Below are positions 5,669 to 13,521 of a stretch of DNA of 15,487 nucleotides, piece after piece. This DNA is from Flavobacteriaceae bacterium (lineage in GTDB: Bacteria; Bacteroidota; Bacteroidia; Flavobacteriales; Flavobacteriaceae). The stretch lies in the NCBI GenBank assembly GCA_018623655.1, contig JAAZVG010000022.1, positions 1 through 15,487 of the forward strand, read 5' to 3'. The notes beneath the pieces were generated by a model. The model was not told where the DNA came from. It worked only from the letters and a program-made list of their open reading frames with translations, and searched no databases. Both the position numbers and the translations under genes were made by a program. Positions within the stretch are counted from its first letter, which is position 1. Every line of letters begins with the position of its first letter.

Positions 5669-8600
5669 ATGAGAAAATTAATCTCCTACTTTATAAAATA
5701 CGAGGTTGCGGTAAACATCCTGATATTGTCATTTGTGATTTTCGGTCTTGTCGGGGCCTTTTCTTTAAAATCATCCTACTTTCCGCTTTCAGATTCAAAA
5801 AATATTTTGATTTCGGTGGTTTATCCTGGAGCTTCTCCTCAAGAGATAGAAGAGGGAGTTGTTCTAAAGATCGAAGATAATTTAAAAGGACTGCAGGGAA
5901 TAGATCGAGTTACATCTACCTCTCGCGAGAATAGCGGGACAATTAATATTGAGATTGAAAAGGGCCGGGATGTTGACTTTATGCTATTAGAGGTTAAAAA
6001 CGCTGTAGATCGGGTGCCAAATTACCCTACGGGTATGGAGCCTCTAGTAGTCGCTAAACAAGAAATCGTTCGCCAAACGATTAGTTTCGCTATTTCTGGT
6101 GAAGATATTCCGCTATCAATTCTAAAACAGATCGGTCGTCAAGTTGAAAACGATCTTAGAGCCATTGATGGGATCTCTCAGATTGAGATAACGGGTTATC
6201 CTGAAGAAGAAATCGAGATTGCACTGATCGAAGACCAGTTACTTGCTTACGATATCAGCTTTTCTGAGGTAGCCCAAAAGATTGCTGCGAGTAACCTTTT
6301 AATTACCGGGGGTACGGTAAAGTCTGATGCTGAAGAATATCTGATTCGAGCGAATAATCGTCAGTACTATGCCGACGAACTTTCTACCATTGTAATCAAG
6401 GCGCTACCTGATGGGCGAATGTTACGTCTGTCTGATGTGGCAACTGTTCGAGATCGATTTGCAGAGTCTCCCAATGCTACTTTTTTTGACCGAGAGCGAG
6501 CGATTACGGTGACCATTACCTCCACTAACACCGAAGATCTTATCGGGGCGGCAGAGTCAGTTAAAGAATACATAGATGTCTTTAATCAAAAGGCTTCGAA
6601 CGTCAAACTAACTGTGGTAAACGATCTTTCTACTACTTTAACCCAGCGTACCGAATTACTAACTGAGAATGCGATTATGGGTATGATTCTCGTACTGGTA
6701 TTTCTCTCTTTGTTTTTGAATACACGACTCGCATTTTGGGTAGCTTTTGGTTTACCAATCGCATTCTTAGGGATGTTTGTAGTTGCCCCTTTTGCAGGTG
6801 TTACTATTAATGTGCTTTCGCTTTTCGGAATGATCATCGTGATAGGTATCCTAGTAGACGATGGAATTGTAATCGCTGAAAATATTTATCAGCATCATGA
6901 AAAAGGGAAGTCTCCTGTTCAGGCGGCTATTGAAGGGACTCTAGAGGTAATTCCTCCGATTGTTTCAGCGATTGTAACTACTATTTTAGCCTTTGGAATC
7001 CTTCTGTTTTTAGATGGTCGTATCGGGGAATTCTTCTCTGAAGTATCGGTGATTGTGATTCTGACTTTAGTGGTATCTCTTGTAGAGGCATTGATCATTT
7101 TACCCTCGCATTTAGCTCATTCGAAGGCACTTAAACCACAACAAGAACCAAAAACCTTAATTGGAAAGGGATTTGCGAAGATGCGTGTGATTAACCAAAT
7201 GGGTGATCGTTCGATGGTATGGATGCGAGACCAATTATACACCCCATTCTTGAAATTTGCACTAAAGAATTCATTCTTCACCTTCACCATTTTCTTAGCC
7301 CTTCTTATTAGTACTTTCGGATTTATTGGCGGTGGAATTATTCAAACCTCCTTTTTTCCAAGAGTCGCTTCTGATCAGGTGAGTATTGATCTTCAAATGC
7401 CAAATGGAACCAATGAAAAGGTTACAGACTCTATTATTAGACTTATCGAGGAGAAATCACTCGTCGCTAATCAAGAATTTACAGCTACCTATTTACAGGG
7501 TACTGATAAACAGCTATTTCAAAATATTATTTTAAGATTAGGGCCTGGTTCAGCTGCAGCAAGTATGCAAATCAATTTATTGCCTGGGGAGGATCGGCCT
7601 GACGCGATAAAGGCAAATTTGATAACTGCAAGAATAAGAGAGCTTGTTGGCCCTGTCTCTGGAATTGAGAGTTTGGTATATGGTTCAGGAGGTAACTTTG
7701 GAGGCTCACCTGTTAGTGTATCATTATTAGGAAATAATATTCAAGAGCTTAAGGATGCTAAAAGTCAATTAAAACAGGCTATGCTTGATAATGCTCTTTT
7801 AAAGGATGTCACTGATAATGATCCTGCAGGAATTAAGGAGATACGCCTTCAATTAAAGAGTTCAGCATATTTGCTTGGGCTTGATTTACGAACGGTTATG
7901 TCGCAGGTTCGTTCAGGTTTTTTTGGTGCACAGGCACTTCGTTTTCAGAGAGGGCAAGACGAAATTAGGGTTTGGGTTCGTTACGATCGTCAAAATCGCT
8001 CATCACTTACTGATCTAGATGAGATGAGAATAAGTACACCGGGAGGTGGACTCGTTCCGTTCAAAGAAATTGCGACCTATGAGATCGTAAGAGGAGAAGT
8101 TGCTATTAATCACCTCGACGGTCAGCGTGAGATTCAAATTAATGCTGATTTAGATAATCCAGATACCACAACAGCCACAGAAATTCTAGATTGGATTAAA
8201 ACCAATGTAATGCCTGATATTTTGGCAAGATATCCGACGGTAACACCTTCTTACGAAGGTCAGAATCGTGAGGCAGGTAAACTGATTGACTCTCTTCGAC
8301 TAGTTGGTCTAACGGCTCTTTTCTTAATCTTCGTAGTGATTTCATTCACCTTTAGAAGTTTTTCTCAGCCACTACTCCTTCTAATGCTAGTGCCTTTTAG
8401 TATCACTGCTGTGGCTTGGGGGCATAAGATTCACGGATTCCCTCTTAATATTTTGTCACTACTCGGTATTATCGCACTTATTGGTATCATGGTCAATGAC
8501 GGACTCGTTCTTATCGGTAAGTACAATTCGAATTTGAAGTCAGGCATGCAACTTGAAAAAGCGCTTTTTGAAGCAGGAAGATCTCGTTTCAGGGCGATCT

Positions 8601-8863
8601 TTTTAACCTCAATTACAACTATTGCAGGTCTTGCCCCCTTGCTTCTTGAAAAAAGTCGTCAAGCGCAATTTTTGAAACCCATGGCCATCGCCATCGCCTA
8701 TGGTATTGGTTTTGCTACCCTATTAACCTTGGTGATGCTGCCGATTTTCTTGCTATTTGGTAACCGAATTAAGATCATTATACACTATTTAAAAACGGGC
8801 AAACACATTGCTCCACGACTAGCCGAACGTGTAGTTAAAGAACACCTACAAGATGAAGTTTAA
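5669..8863 (+). CDS. RND efflux transporter permease (AcrB/HAE-like)
   Basis: A 1064-residue proton-driven exporter of the inner membrane, organised as two repeats of membrane segments with two large periplasmic loops, close to the roughly 1040 residues usual for the family. Visible family features are the first helix (VAVNILILSFVIFGLVGAF), the porter start SYFPLSDSKNILISVVYPGASPQEIEEGV, and the TM4 proton-relay pair D397-D398 in GILVDDGIVIAENIY. A glycine-rich loop lies near 675 (GSGGNFGGSP). TM10 carries N943-D944 (GIMVNDGLVLIGKYN) where AcrB has its Lys940 region, the variant seen in many RND relatives outside the AcrB group. Probable substrates are amphiphilic compounds such as drugs, detergents or lipids, but this is unproven. 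I place the start at the ATG at 5669; an upstream TTG at 5654 would overlap the adaptor gene and adds only five residues. The end overlaps the channel gene by 11 bases. Confidence 0.95.
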   Translation: MRKLISYFIKYEVAVNILILSFVIFGLVGAFSLKSSYFPLSDSKNILISVVYPGASPQEIEEGVVLKIEDNLKGLQGIDRVTSTSRENSGTINIEIEKGRDVDFMLLEVKNAVDRVPNYPTGMEPLVVAKQEIVRQTISFAISGEDIPLSILKQIGRQVENDLRAIDGISQIEITGYPEEEIEIALIEDQLLAYDISFSEVAQKIAASNLLITGGTVKSDAEEYLIRANNRQYYADELSTIVIKALPDGRMLRLSDVATVRDRFAESPNATFFDRERAITVTITSTNTEDLIGAAESVKEYIDVFNQKASNVKLTVVNDLSTTLTQRTELLTENAIMGMILVLVFLSLFLNTRLAFWVAFGLPIAFLGMFVVAPFAGVTINVLSLFGMIIVIGILVDDGIVIAENIYQHHEKGKSPVQAAIEGTLEVIPPIVSAIVTTILAFGILLFLDGRIGEFFSEVSVIVILTLVVSLVEALIILPSHLAHSKALKPQQEPKTLIGKGFAKMRVINQMGDRSMVWMRDQLYTPFLKFALKNSFFTFTIFLALLISTFGFIGGGIIQTSFFPRVASDQVSIDLQMPNGTNEKVTDSIIRLIEEKSLVANQEFTATYLQGTDKQLFQNIILRLGPGSAAASMQINLLPGEDRPDAIKANLITARIRELVGPVSGIESLVYGSGGNFGGSPVSVSLLGNNIQELKDAKSQLKQAMLDNALLKDVTDNDPAGIKEIRLQLKSSAYLLGLDLRTVMSQVRSGFFGAQALRFQRGQDEIRVWVRYDRQNRSSLTDLDEMRISTPGGGLVPFKEIATYEIVRGEVAINHLDGQREIQINADLDNPDTTTATEILDWIKTNVMPDILARYPTVTPSYEGQNREAGKLIDSLRLVGLTALFLIFVVISFTFRSFSQPLLLLMLVPFSITAVAWGHKIHGFPLNILSLLGIIALIGIMVNDGLVLIGKYNSNLKSGMQLEKALFEAGRSRFRAIFLTSITTIAGLAPLLLEKSRQAQFLKPMAIAIAYGIGFATLLTLVMLPIFLLFGNRIKIIIHYLKTGKHIAPRLAERVVKEHLQDEV

Positions 8864-10163
8864 GTTTTTTTTCATTACAGCATTTGTATTTGGGGCGGCA
8901 TCGGCCCAAGAACTTTTGACTCCAGAACAGGCACTATCACTCACTCTAGAAAATAACTTTGGAATCTTGGTTTCAAGGATTTCTGAGGAACAAGCAGAGA
9001 ATAATGCCTCTTTGTTAAATACGGGATTCTTACCCACTCTAACCGCCACCTCTGGAGCAAACATAGCTAGAGATAATCAAGAAGCGGTTTTTCAAGACGG
9101 TAATTCTAGAACCATTGAAGGAGCTGAAACAAAACGATATAATGCCTCAGTGAATTTGAATGTCACTCTTTTCGATGGCTTCGGGAGATACTATAATTAT
9201 CAACGACTTAAAGAACAATATGAACTTTCGGGTTTACAGGTGAGACAAACGATAGAACAAACGCTTCTGCAATTGTACTCAGCTTATTATGAGGTTGCTC
9301 GATTAGATGAATCGGTTCGTATTCTAGAGCAGACTTTTCAAAATTCTAAAAAACGATTACAGCGTGCAGAAAAGCGCTTTGAATTCGGTAGTGTCACGGG
9401 TTTAGATGTCTTGAATGCAAAAGTGGATTTAAACTCAGATAGCATCAGTCTTTTGGGTCAGCGCCAAGCACTATTGAATGCCAAAAGAAGTCTAAATACT
9501 TTGTTGGCTAGAGATCTTGAAACTGTATTTGAGGTAAGCCCTATGGTTGCCTTTTTGTCTGGTGAAGATCTTCAGAATTACAAAGCGTCGTATCAGGCGA
9601 ACAACACTCGACTATTACTAAATCGCTCAAATCAAGAGATTAGCGAACTGGGTTTAAAAGCTCAGAAGTCCACTTTAATTCCTAGGCTATCTGCAAATGG
9701 AGCTTATGGTTATTCAGAAGGACAGTTTCCGGCCACAGGGTTCTTAGCCTCTAATAATACGGTTGGATTAAGCGCGGGAATTAATCTGAACTGGAACCTT
9801 TTTCAGTCAGGCTCGCAACAAGTTGGTATAAGAAATGCGCGTTTAGCCTTAGCGGCTACTCAACTGCAGGAGAAGCAAATTGAACAAGAGGTGCTTAGAG
9901 ACCTTCGAAATGCAGAAGGCAATTATAGAAACGCCCTTGAGGTGTATCGTCTTCAGCAAGAAAATGTCACCACCGCTTCAGAAAACTATCGTCGCGCACA
10001 ATCCCAATTTGAACTCGGTCAAATCACTTCTATCGAACTTCGGCAGGCACAAATCAATTTACTCAATGCAGAGCTTGTAGGGATTCAGTCGAAGTTCTCG
10101 GCCAAGCTTGCTGAGCTAGAGTTTCTGAATCATTGTGGGGTTTTACTCGACGTAAGTATTTAG
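8853..10163 (+). CDS. TolC-family outer-membrane efflux channel
   Basis: A 436-residue outer-membrane factor that completes the tripartite pump. Residues 1-18 form a signal peptide ending AASA, cleaved before QELLTPEQAL. Two OEP repeats follow. The first (about 22-215) begins with LTPEQALSLTLENNFGILVSR and contains the paired helices RAEKRFEFGSVTGLDVLNAKVDL. The second (about 235-430) repeats the pattern with NRSNQEISELGLKAQKS and RAQSQFELGQITSIELRQAQINL. Beta-strand segments such as YNASVNLNVTLFDGF and VGLSAGINLNWNLFQSG form the barrel. FELGQIT with its FEFGSVT counterpart is the internal duplication typical of TolC proteins. The ATG lies inside the end of the permease gene (8853-8863 shared), consistent with coupled translation and a 1:1:1 operon. 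Its TAG stop shares bases with the stop of the convergent SDR gene. Confidence 0.93.
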   Translation: MKFKFFFITAFVFGAASAQELLTPEQALSLTLENNFGILVSRISEEQAENNASLLNTGFLPTLTATSGANIARDNQEAVFQDGNSRTIEGAETKRYNASVNLNVTLFDGFGRYYNYQRLKEQYELSGLQVRQTIEQTLLQLYSAYYEVARLDESVRILEQTFQNSKKRLQRAEKRFEFGSVTGLDVLNAKVDLNSDSISLLGQRQALLNAKRSLNTLLARDLETVFEVSPMVAFLSGEDLQNYKASYQANNTRLLLNRSNQEISELGLKAQKSTLIPRLSANGAYGYSEGQFPATGFLASNNTVGLSAGINLNWNLFQSGSQQVGIRNARLALAATQLQEKQIEQEVLRDLRNAEGNYRNALEVYRLQQENVTTASENYRRAQSQFELGQITSIELRQAQINLLNAELVGIQSKFSAKLAELEFLNHCGVLLDVSI

Positions 10164-10939
10164 CGAACTTTTGCTTTTTTGATTAGGCGAGCAAATACTC
10201 CTGGAAGGTAGCGTTTGACATAGGCGGCGTAGCTTTCACGCCCGATATAAACTTCACGTTTATTTCTAGCGATAGCTCTTATAGTTTTTTGAGCGCAGGC
10301 CTCAGCACTTATTCCTTTAGCTTGTGCATCATCCATCGAACCTAAACTGTTTCCATCCCCGGTAAGCGCGTTGATCGAAACCTTTGTTTTTACAAACCCT
10401 GGAGCTGCGAGGGTAACTAGAATTCCCTGGTCTTCAAGTTCTGCTCTTAGACTGTCAAAGAATCCGTGTAATGCGTGTTTTGAGGCGGCATATCCTGAAC
10501 GATAGGGCGATGCGAAAACACCAGTTAAGCTTGTAATTACTGTAAAATGACCTTGTTTTTCCTTTAAAAAGTGCGGAAGAATAGCCTTAGTGAGAGAAAC
10601 AGTTCCTAAGTAGTTAATTCTAATCAGTTTTTCATCTACTGATAACAGGGTGTCCTTTACTAATGATCGCTGGCTAATACCGCCACAGTGGATGAGATGA
10701 TCGATGGCCCCATGATTTTTAATTATTCGGGCTACTATCGAATGATGCGAGTCAAAGTCAGCGAGATCTAGAGGTTCTAAATGAACTTTAGAGCTGGCGC
10801 ACCTACTTTTAGTTACCTCTAGTTCGTCGAGATTTCGTGAAGAGAGAATGAGTTTGTTTTCACGAGCAAGTTGTATGGCTAACGCGCGACCGATGCCCGA
10901 TGAAGCTCCGGTAATCCAAATGGTCTTTTCTCTAATCAT
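10160..10939 (-). CDS. SDR-family NAD(P)-dependent oxidoreductase
   Basis: A 259-residue classical short-chain dehydrogenase/reductase. The Rossmann cofactor motif T10-G-A-S-S-G-I-G17 is intact. LDLAD (58-62) is the usual adenine-side acidic motif, and HCGG (84-87) replaces the common NNAG. The catalytic tetrad is N109, S137 (VITSLTG), Y150 and K154 (YAASK). The C-terminal part (residues 190-259, basic near the end with RLIKKAKVR) resembles DHRS7/DltE-like members that often contact membranes or lipids, so a lipid or steroid-like carbonyl substrate is possible but not shown. Arg34-Asn in LSSRNLDEL suggests NADP(H) preference. I start at the ATG at 10939. The longer reading frame from a GTG at 10972 would lie in the thioredoxin terminator hairpin and only adds a poorly conserved tail. 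Its stop overlaps that of the convergent TolC-like gene. Confidence 0.88.
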   Translation of the reverse strand: MIREKTIWITGASSGIGRALAIQLARENKLILSSRNLDELEVTKSRCASSKVHLEPLDLADFDSHHSIVARIIKNHGAIDHLIHCGGISQRSLVKDTLLSVDEKLIRINYLGTVSLTKAILPHFLKEKQGHFTVITSLTGVFASPYRSGYAASKHALHGFFDSLRAELEDQGILVTLAAPGFVKTKVSINALTGDGNSLGSMDDAQAKGISAEACAQKTIRAIARNKREVYIGRESYAAYVKRYLPGVFARLIKKAKVR

Positions 10940-10949
10940 CTTTTTTGTC

Positions 10950-10957
10950 CTAAGATA
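10950..10957 (-). promoter_or_regulatory. Possible -7 box for the SDR gene inside the thioredoxin terminator tail
   Basis: On the minus strand this reads TATCTTAG, one base from TAnnTTTG, and lies 10 bases before the SDR ATG. It directly follows the U-tract of the thioredoxin terminator. The same octamer precedes the metalloprotease start at 375-382. No -33 TTG is visible at the right distance, so the call is weak. If used, the mRNA would be nearly leaderless. Confidence 0.25.
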
Positions 10958-10988
10958 AAAAAAGCCACTCACGGTTTTTGAGTGGCTT
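10957..10988 (-). terminator. Intrinsic terminator of the thioredoxin gene
   Basis: On the minus strand a perfect 9-base stem, AAGCCACTC (10988-10980) and GAGTGGCTT (10970-10962), encloses a 9-base loop AAAAACCGT. The stem runs straight into seven T (10963-10957). It lies 24 bases after the thioredoxin stop at 11013. This is a textbook Rho-independent terminator and the clearest hairpin in the window. Confidence 0.85.
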
Positions 10989-11012
10989 CGAAATCTTGGT
11001 TTTAAATTCTAA

Positions 11013-11363
11013 TTATACGAGTTCTTTGTCGATGATCTCTTGTAGCGCATTCTTAGGTAGTGCTCCTGCCTGCATCATGGGCTGACGGTTTTTAGGGATG
11101 AATAAGATGCTAGGAATACTTCTGATTTGAAATACTGCAGATAGTTCTTGTTCAACCTCTGTGTCTACCTTATAGATTATAACCTCGGGGTTTTCATTAC
11201 TTAGTTCTTCGAGAATTGGAGCGACCATTTTACACGGGCCACACCAGTCGGCGTAAAAGTCAATAATAGCTGGCTTATCACCTTTATAGTTCCACTCTTT
11301 TTCAGCGGTATAATCAAAGATGTCTTCTTTGAATTTCTGTGTCGTTAATTTTACAGTAGGCAT
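11013..11363 (-). CDS. Thioredoxin family protein
   Basis: A 116-residue cytosolic dithiol oxidoreductase with the canonical thioredoxin active site W40-C-G-P-C44 in IIDFYADWCGPCKMVAPIL and the cis-proline P84 (RSIPSILF). VDTEVEQELSAVFQIRSIP is the standard segment linking them. It has no signal peptide or membrane segment. It is slightly longer than E. coli thioredoxin (109) because of an N-terminal stretch (KFKEDIFDYTAEKEWNYKGDKPA) typical of one thioredoxin paralogue group in Bacteroidota. It reduces disulfides in target proteins using thioredoxin reductase, which is not in this window. It ends in a strong terminator and has an exact TAnnTTTG box upstream, so it looks like a single-gene transcription unit between the MFS and SDR genes. 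I do not assign trxA because paralogues are common. Confidence 0.92.
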   Translation of the reverse strand: MPTVKLTTQKFKEDIFDYTAEKEWNYKGDKPAIIDFYADWCGPCKMVAPILEELSNENPEVIIYKVDTEVEQELSAVFQIRSIPSILFIPKNRQPMMQAGALPKNALQEIIDKELV

Positions 11364-11377
11364 GTACTTATTTTTTT

Positions 11378-11385
11378 CAAAGATA
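11378..11385 (-). promoter_or_regulatory. Bacteroidota -7 promoter box for the thioredoxin gene
   Basis: On the minus strand this reads TATCTTTG, an exact TAnnTTTG match, 14 bases before the thioredoxin ATG (11363). The 57-base gap after the MFS stop has room for a promoter, but no clear TTG is present at the -33 position. Confidence 0.5.
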
Positions 11386-11420
11386 GACCTTCGTTTATCC
11401 CTTTTCTGTTACTTAGGTTA

Positions 11421-12587
11421 CTAACTGTTTGCTGTTCTAATATTCTTTTTGATTGAGAGATAAATAGAGAATATACCAATTGTAACTGCTGCTACAATTA
11501 GGCCATAAAAGCTAACCCTTAGCCCATAATTTTCAGCGGTAATACCCAAAATTACAGGGCCGGTTAAAAACCCCGAGTAACCGAATCCTGCCACTATAGC
11601 GATAGCCTTACTAGAGGGGATTTGATCTTGTTTGCCCGCCATGCGAAATAGTTCGGGGACCAATACTGAAAAACCGGCCCCGATGATTGCAAAACCAATA
11701 ATACTGAAGGTGGAATCGGCGGTTAACACTCCTACATACCCAATTACTGAAGTGAGTATTCCCAGAATTAAGACTTTTTCTGAGCCAAGCCGATTGCTGA
11801 GTCCATCTCCTAAAAATCTTCCCAAGGTCATGGTGATTGAGAACACGAGAAACCCTGCTCCAATCCAAGACGTATTTACTTGTACAATTTCTTCAAGATA
11901 TAATCCGCTCCAATCTATAATAGCTCCTTCGCTTCCCATAGCTACAAGAGATATTACCCCTAGTAGTAATAATGGTTTAAGTGCATTTGGTGCTTTCTTG
12001 CTTCTCTTGGTTACGGTTGCGGTTACCGATTCGTAATGTTTGCTTAGAGAGTAATTTGGTAGGGCTATTAGTAAGATAATTAATAAACTGTGAATTACTG
12101 GTGCGTTTATTATTGGTATCAAAAAGGTTCCTAAACCTGCAACTACTCCGCCTAAGCTAAAGAATCCATGCATCGCAGCCATCAAAGTCACCTTATCATC
12201 TTTTTCAATTTCAGAAACTGTGGCATTCATCGATACATCTAAAAATCCTTGTGCCGCACCAACTAAAAAAAGAGTAATGCAAAGACTGATGTAATTTGAA
12301 GCTAGATAGGGTCCGACACCAAAAACACATAATGCAAGTAGCCCCAATTTGGTCGACCTTCCGCACCCTAGAAAATCATTGATTTTTGGAGATAAGGTTA
12401 GAATGAAAAAATTACCAAATGCCATCGCGAAAATGGCCATCCCTAATTGTGATTTATTGATGCCGAGTGCTTCTTTGATTGTCGGAATATAAATTGCCCA
12501 AGTACCATAAATGAGATTAAGGCACATAAAAGCATAGGCTGGTGCCCAATATCTCCGATTGCTTAAAATAAGACCTAATGAATTCAT
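11421..12587 (-). CDS. MFS transporter, YbjJ-like
   Basis: A 388-residue inner-membrane protein with about 12 hydrophobic segments, the usual size for the major facilitator superfamily. The first helix pair (YAFMCLNLIYGTWAIYIPTIKEALGI) is followed by LGMAIFAMAFGNFFILTLSPKINDFLG, the position of the MFS signature loop. A charged linker (HYESVTATVTKRSKKAPN, about 184-201) divides the two halves, and the second half opens with GVISLVAMGSEGAIIDWSGLYLEE. The EGAxxDWS motif is characteristic, from memory, of the YbjJ-like family (E. coli inner membrane protein YbjJ), whose substrate is not established. Sugar and drug relatives are possible. TGPVILGITAENYGLRVSFYGL is the C-terminal TM11-12 region. 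The gene diverges from the DUF6526 gene across 97 bases that hold a strong palindrome near its start. Thioredoxin lies 57 bases downstream with its own promoter box. Confidence 0.85.
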   Translation of the reverse strand: MNSLGLILSNRRYWAPAYAFMCLNLIYGTWAIYIPTIKEALGINKSQLGMAIFAMAFGNFFILTLSPKINDFLGCGRSTKLGLLALCVFGVGPYLASNYISLCITLFLVGAAQGFLDVSMNATVSEIEKDDKVTLMAAMHGFFSLGGVVAGLGTFLIPIINAPVIHSLLIILLIALPNYSLSKHYESVTATVTKRSKKAPNALKPLLLLGVISLVAMGSEGAIIDWSGLYLEEIVQVNTSWIGAGFLVFSITMTLGRFLGDGLSNRLGSEKVLILGILTSVIGYVGVLTADSTFSIIGFAIIGAGFSVLVPELFRMAGKQDQIPSSKAIAIVAGFGYSGFLTGPVILGITAENYGLRVSFYGLIVAAVTIGIFSIYLSIKKNIRTANS

Positions 12588-12599
12588 CTACCCCTAAGC

Positions 12600-12618
12600 T
12601 TGTGATTAGCGATCACAA
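12600..12618 (-). promoter_or_regulatory. Palindromic operator candidate in the MFS gene leader
   Basis: TTGTGAT (12600-12606), a five-base centre TAGCG and ATCACAA (12612-12618) form a perfect 7+7 inverted repeat, starting 13 bases upstream of the MFS ATG. It overlaps a near-consensus minus-strand -7 box, CATCTTTG (12623-12616), so a bound dimer would be expected to block the promoter. The half-site resembles those of LacI- and CRP/FNR-type regulators, but the spacing (TGTGA-N7-TCACA) is one base longer than a CRP site. No regulator gene is nearby. Confidence 0.45.
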
Positions 12619-12660
12619 AGATGAAAAAGATTTGATAAGCAGCTAATGAATCTTAATGCT

Positions 12661-12668
12661 TAATTTTG
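12661..12668 (+). promoter_or_regulatory. Bacteroidota -7 promoter box for the DUF6526 gene
   Basis: TAATTTTG is an exact TAnnTTTG match ending 16 bases before the ATG at 12685. The nearest upstream TTTG (12631-12634) is 26 bases away, longer than the usual spacer, so the -33 element is uncertain. Confidence 0.5.
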
Positions 12669-12684
12669 TGCTTTTAATGTTATT

Positions 12685-13113
12685 ATGAAAGAACAGAATT
12701 TTAAGAATCATACAAGAATGGTACTTGGTTTTCACGGAGTGCTTTTCGTTCTTATTCTTCTTTTTGCCGGAGGAGCACTGAGTCATTTCATTTTCTCTTC
12801 AGATGATAATTTTTATATCGCCACTCTATTATTGGTATTGATCCCCATCTTTATTCTGTTCATGTGGTTTACCAGAATCTTTGCACTTAAAGCACAGGAC
12901 AGAGCAATTAGAGCAGAAGAAAGGCTGAGGTATTTTATTCTTACGGGTAAATCGTTACCGTCAGAGTTGAGATACTCTCAAATTATTGCCCTACGTTTTG
13001 CATCTGATGAGGAGTATTTAGCACTTGTAGAAAAAGCGGTCAAAGAGCAACTTACAGCCAAAGAAATTAAAACTCAGATAAAAAAATGGAAAGCAGATTA
13101 TCATCGAGTATGA
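12685..13113 (+). CDS. DUF6526 family membrane protein
   Basis: A 142-residue protein with two membrane helices, about 15-35 (GFHGVLFVLILLFAGGALSHF) and 44-66 (YIATLLLVLIPIFILFMWFTRIF), followed by a cytosolic helical C-terminal half. The start QNFKNHTRMVLGFH, the post-membrane motif ALKAQDRAIRAEERLRYF (67-84), the segment LRYSQIIALRFASDEE (95-110) and the end KKWKADYHRV match what I recall of DUF6526, a family common in Bacteroidota and of unknown function. No catalytic residues are evident. The conserved Gln-Asp-Arg helix beside the membrane suggests a structural or partner-binding role, but that is inference. Its TGA overlaps the ATG of the small exported protein in an ATGA junction, so the two are almost certainly co-translated. 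Confidence 0.78.
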   Translation: MKEQNFKNHTRMVLGFHGVLFVLILLFAGGALSHFIFSSDDNFYIATLLLVLIPIFILFMWFTRIFALKAQDRAIRAEERLRYFILTGKSLPSELRYSQIIALRFASDEEYLALVEKAVKEQLTAKEIKTQIKKWKADYHRV

Positions 13114-13499
13114 GAAGGCCTATTAGGTCAATTATTATTGCAGGATTGCTGGCAGTATCAGTTCAGGTTAAAGCCCAAACATCTTTCGAATTAATGCCTA
13201 CTGGGCAAGTCAATTTGATCATTGACCAAGAGCAATCACTGTATTTAAATATTGGAGGCCCAACGTTATACTTGTTTGAATCGCCAACTAGTAAATCAGG
13301 AATTGTATTCACTCCCTCTCTGAAATTCACAAACGAGGAGAGCTTAAAAGTTACACCTGCAAATGGGGCGGGTGTTTTTTGGCAAAGCAAAAAATCTGGT
13401 TTGAAAATCTCCTTATTAGGGTTTTACGATACTGCAAATGAGCCTTGGAACCTTGCTTTTGGTATTGGAAAGGTATTTAAGCCCTCTAAGAAAAAATAG
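13110..13499 (+). CDS. Small exported protein of unknown function, coupled to DUF6526
   Basis: A 129-residue protein starting at the ATG at 13110, whose ATGA overlaps the DUF6526 stop. An alternative ATG at 13086 would add eight residues (MESRLSSS) and push the basic start inside. The chosen start gives a clean signal peptide, MRRPIRSIIIAGLLAVSVQVKA, cleaved before QTSFE. The mature part is about 107 residues, with alternating polar and hydrophobic stretches (GQVNLIIDQEQSLYLNIGG, then LKISLLGFYDT, then WNLAFGIGKVF). These suggest a small beta-rich periplasmic or outer-membrane-associated protein, and the basic tail ends KPSKKK. I do not recognise the family. Phe and Gly-rich strand ends resemble short beta-barrel fragments, but it is too short for a usual porin. 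Confidence 0.7.
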   Translation: MRRPIRSIIIAGLLAVSVQVKAQTSFELMPTGQVNLIIDQEQSLYLNIGGPTLYLFESPTSKSGIVFTPSLKFTNEESLKVTPANGAGVFWQSKKSGLKISLLGFYDTANEPWNLAFGIGKVFKPSKKK

Positions 13500-13521
13500 A
13501 TTTTCACTGCTTAAAGAAATC

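Noticed and set aside
6367..6837. Two minus-strand reading frames inside the RND permease gene
   Set aside because: Antisense to a well-conserved coding sequence, with biased composition and no recognisable motif.
10940..10972. GTG at 10972 as an earlier SDR start
   Set aside because: It would place the start codon in the thioredoxin terminator stem and adds an unconserved 11-residue tail before the ATG that begins the usual SDR N-terminus.
11611..12036. Reading frames of 85 and 134 codons inside the MFS gene
   Set aside because: Both overlap the MFS coding sequence, whose frame has the expected membrane segments; they have none.
12600..12618. CRP-type binding site reading of the MFS-leader palindrome
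   Set aside because: CRP sites have six bases between TGTGA and TCACA; this one has seven, and its symmetry suits another regulator family equally well.
13086..13109. ATG at 13086 as start of the small exported protein
   Set aside because: The ATG at 13110 gives an ATGA junction with DUF6526 and a cleaner signal peptide.
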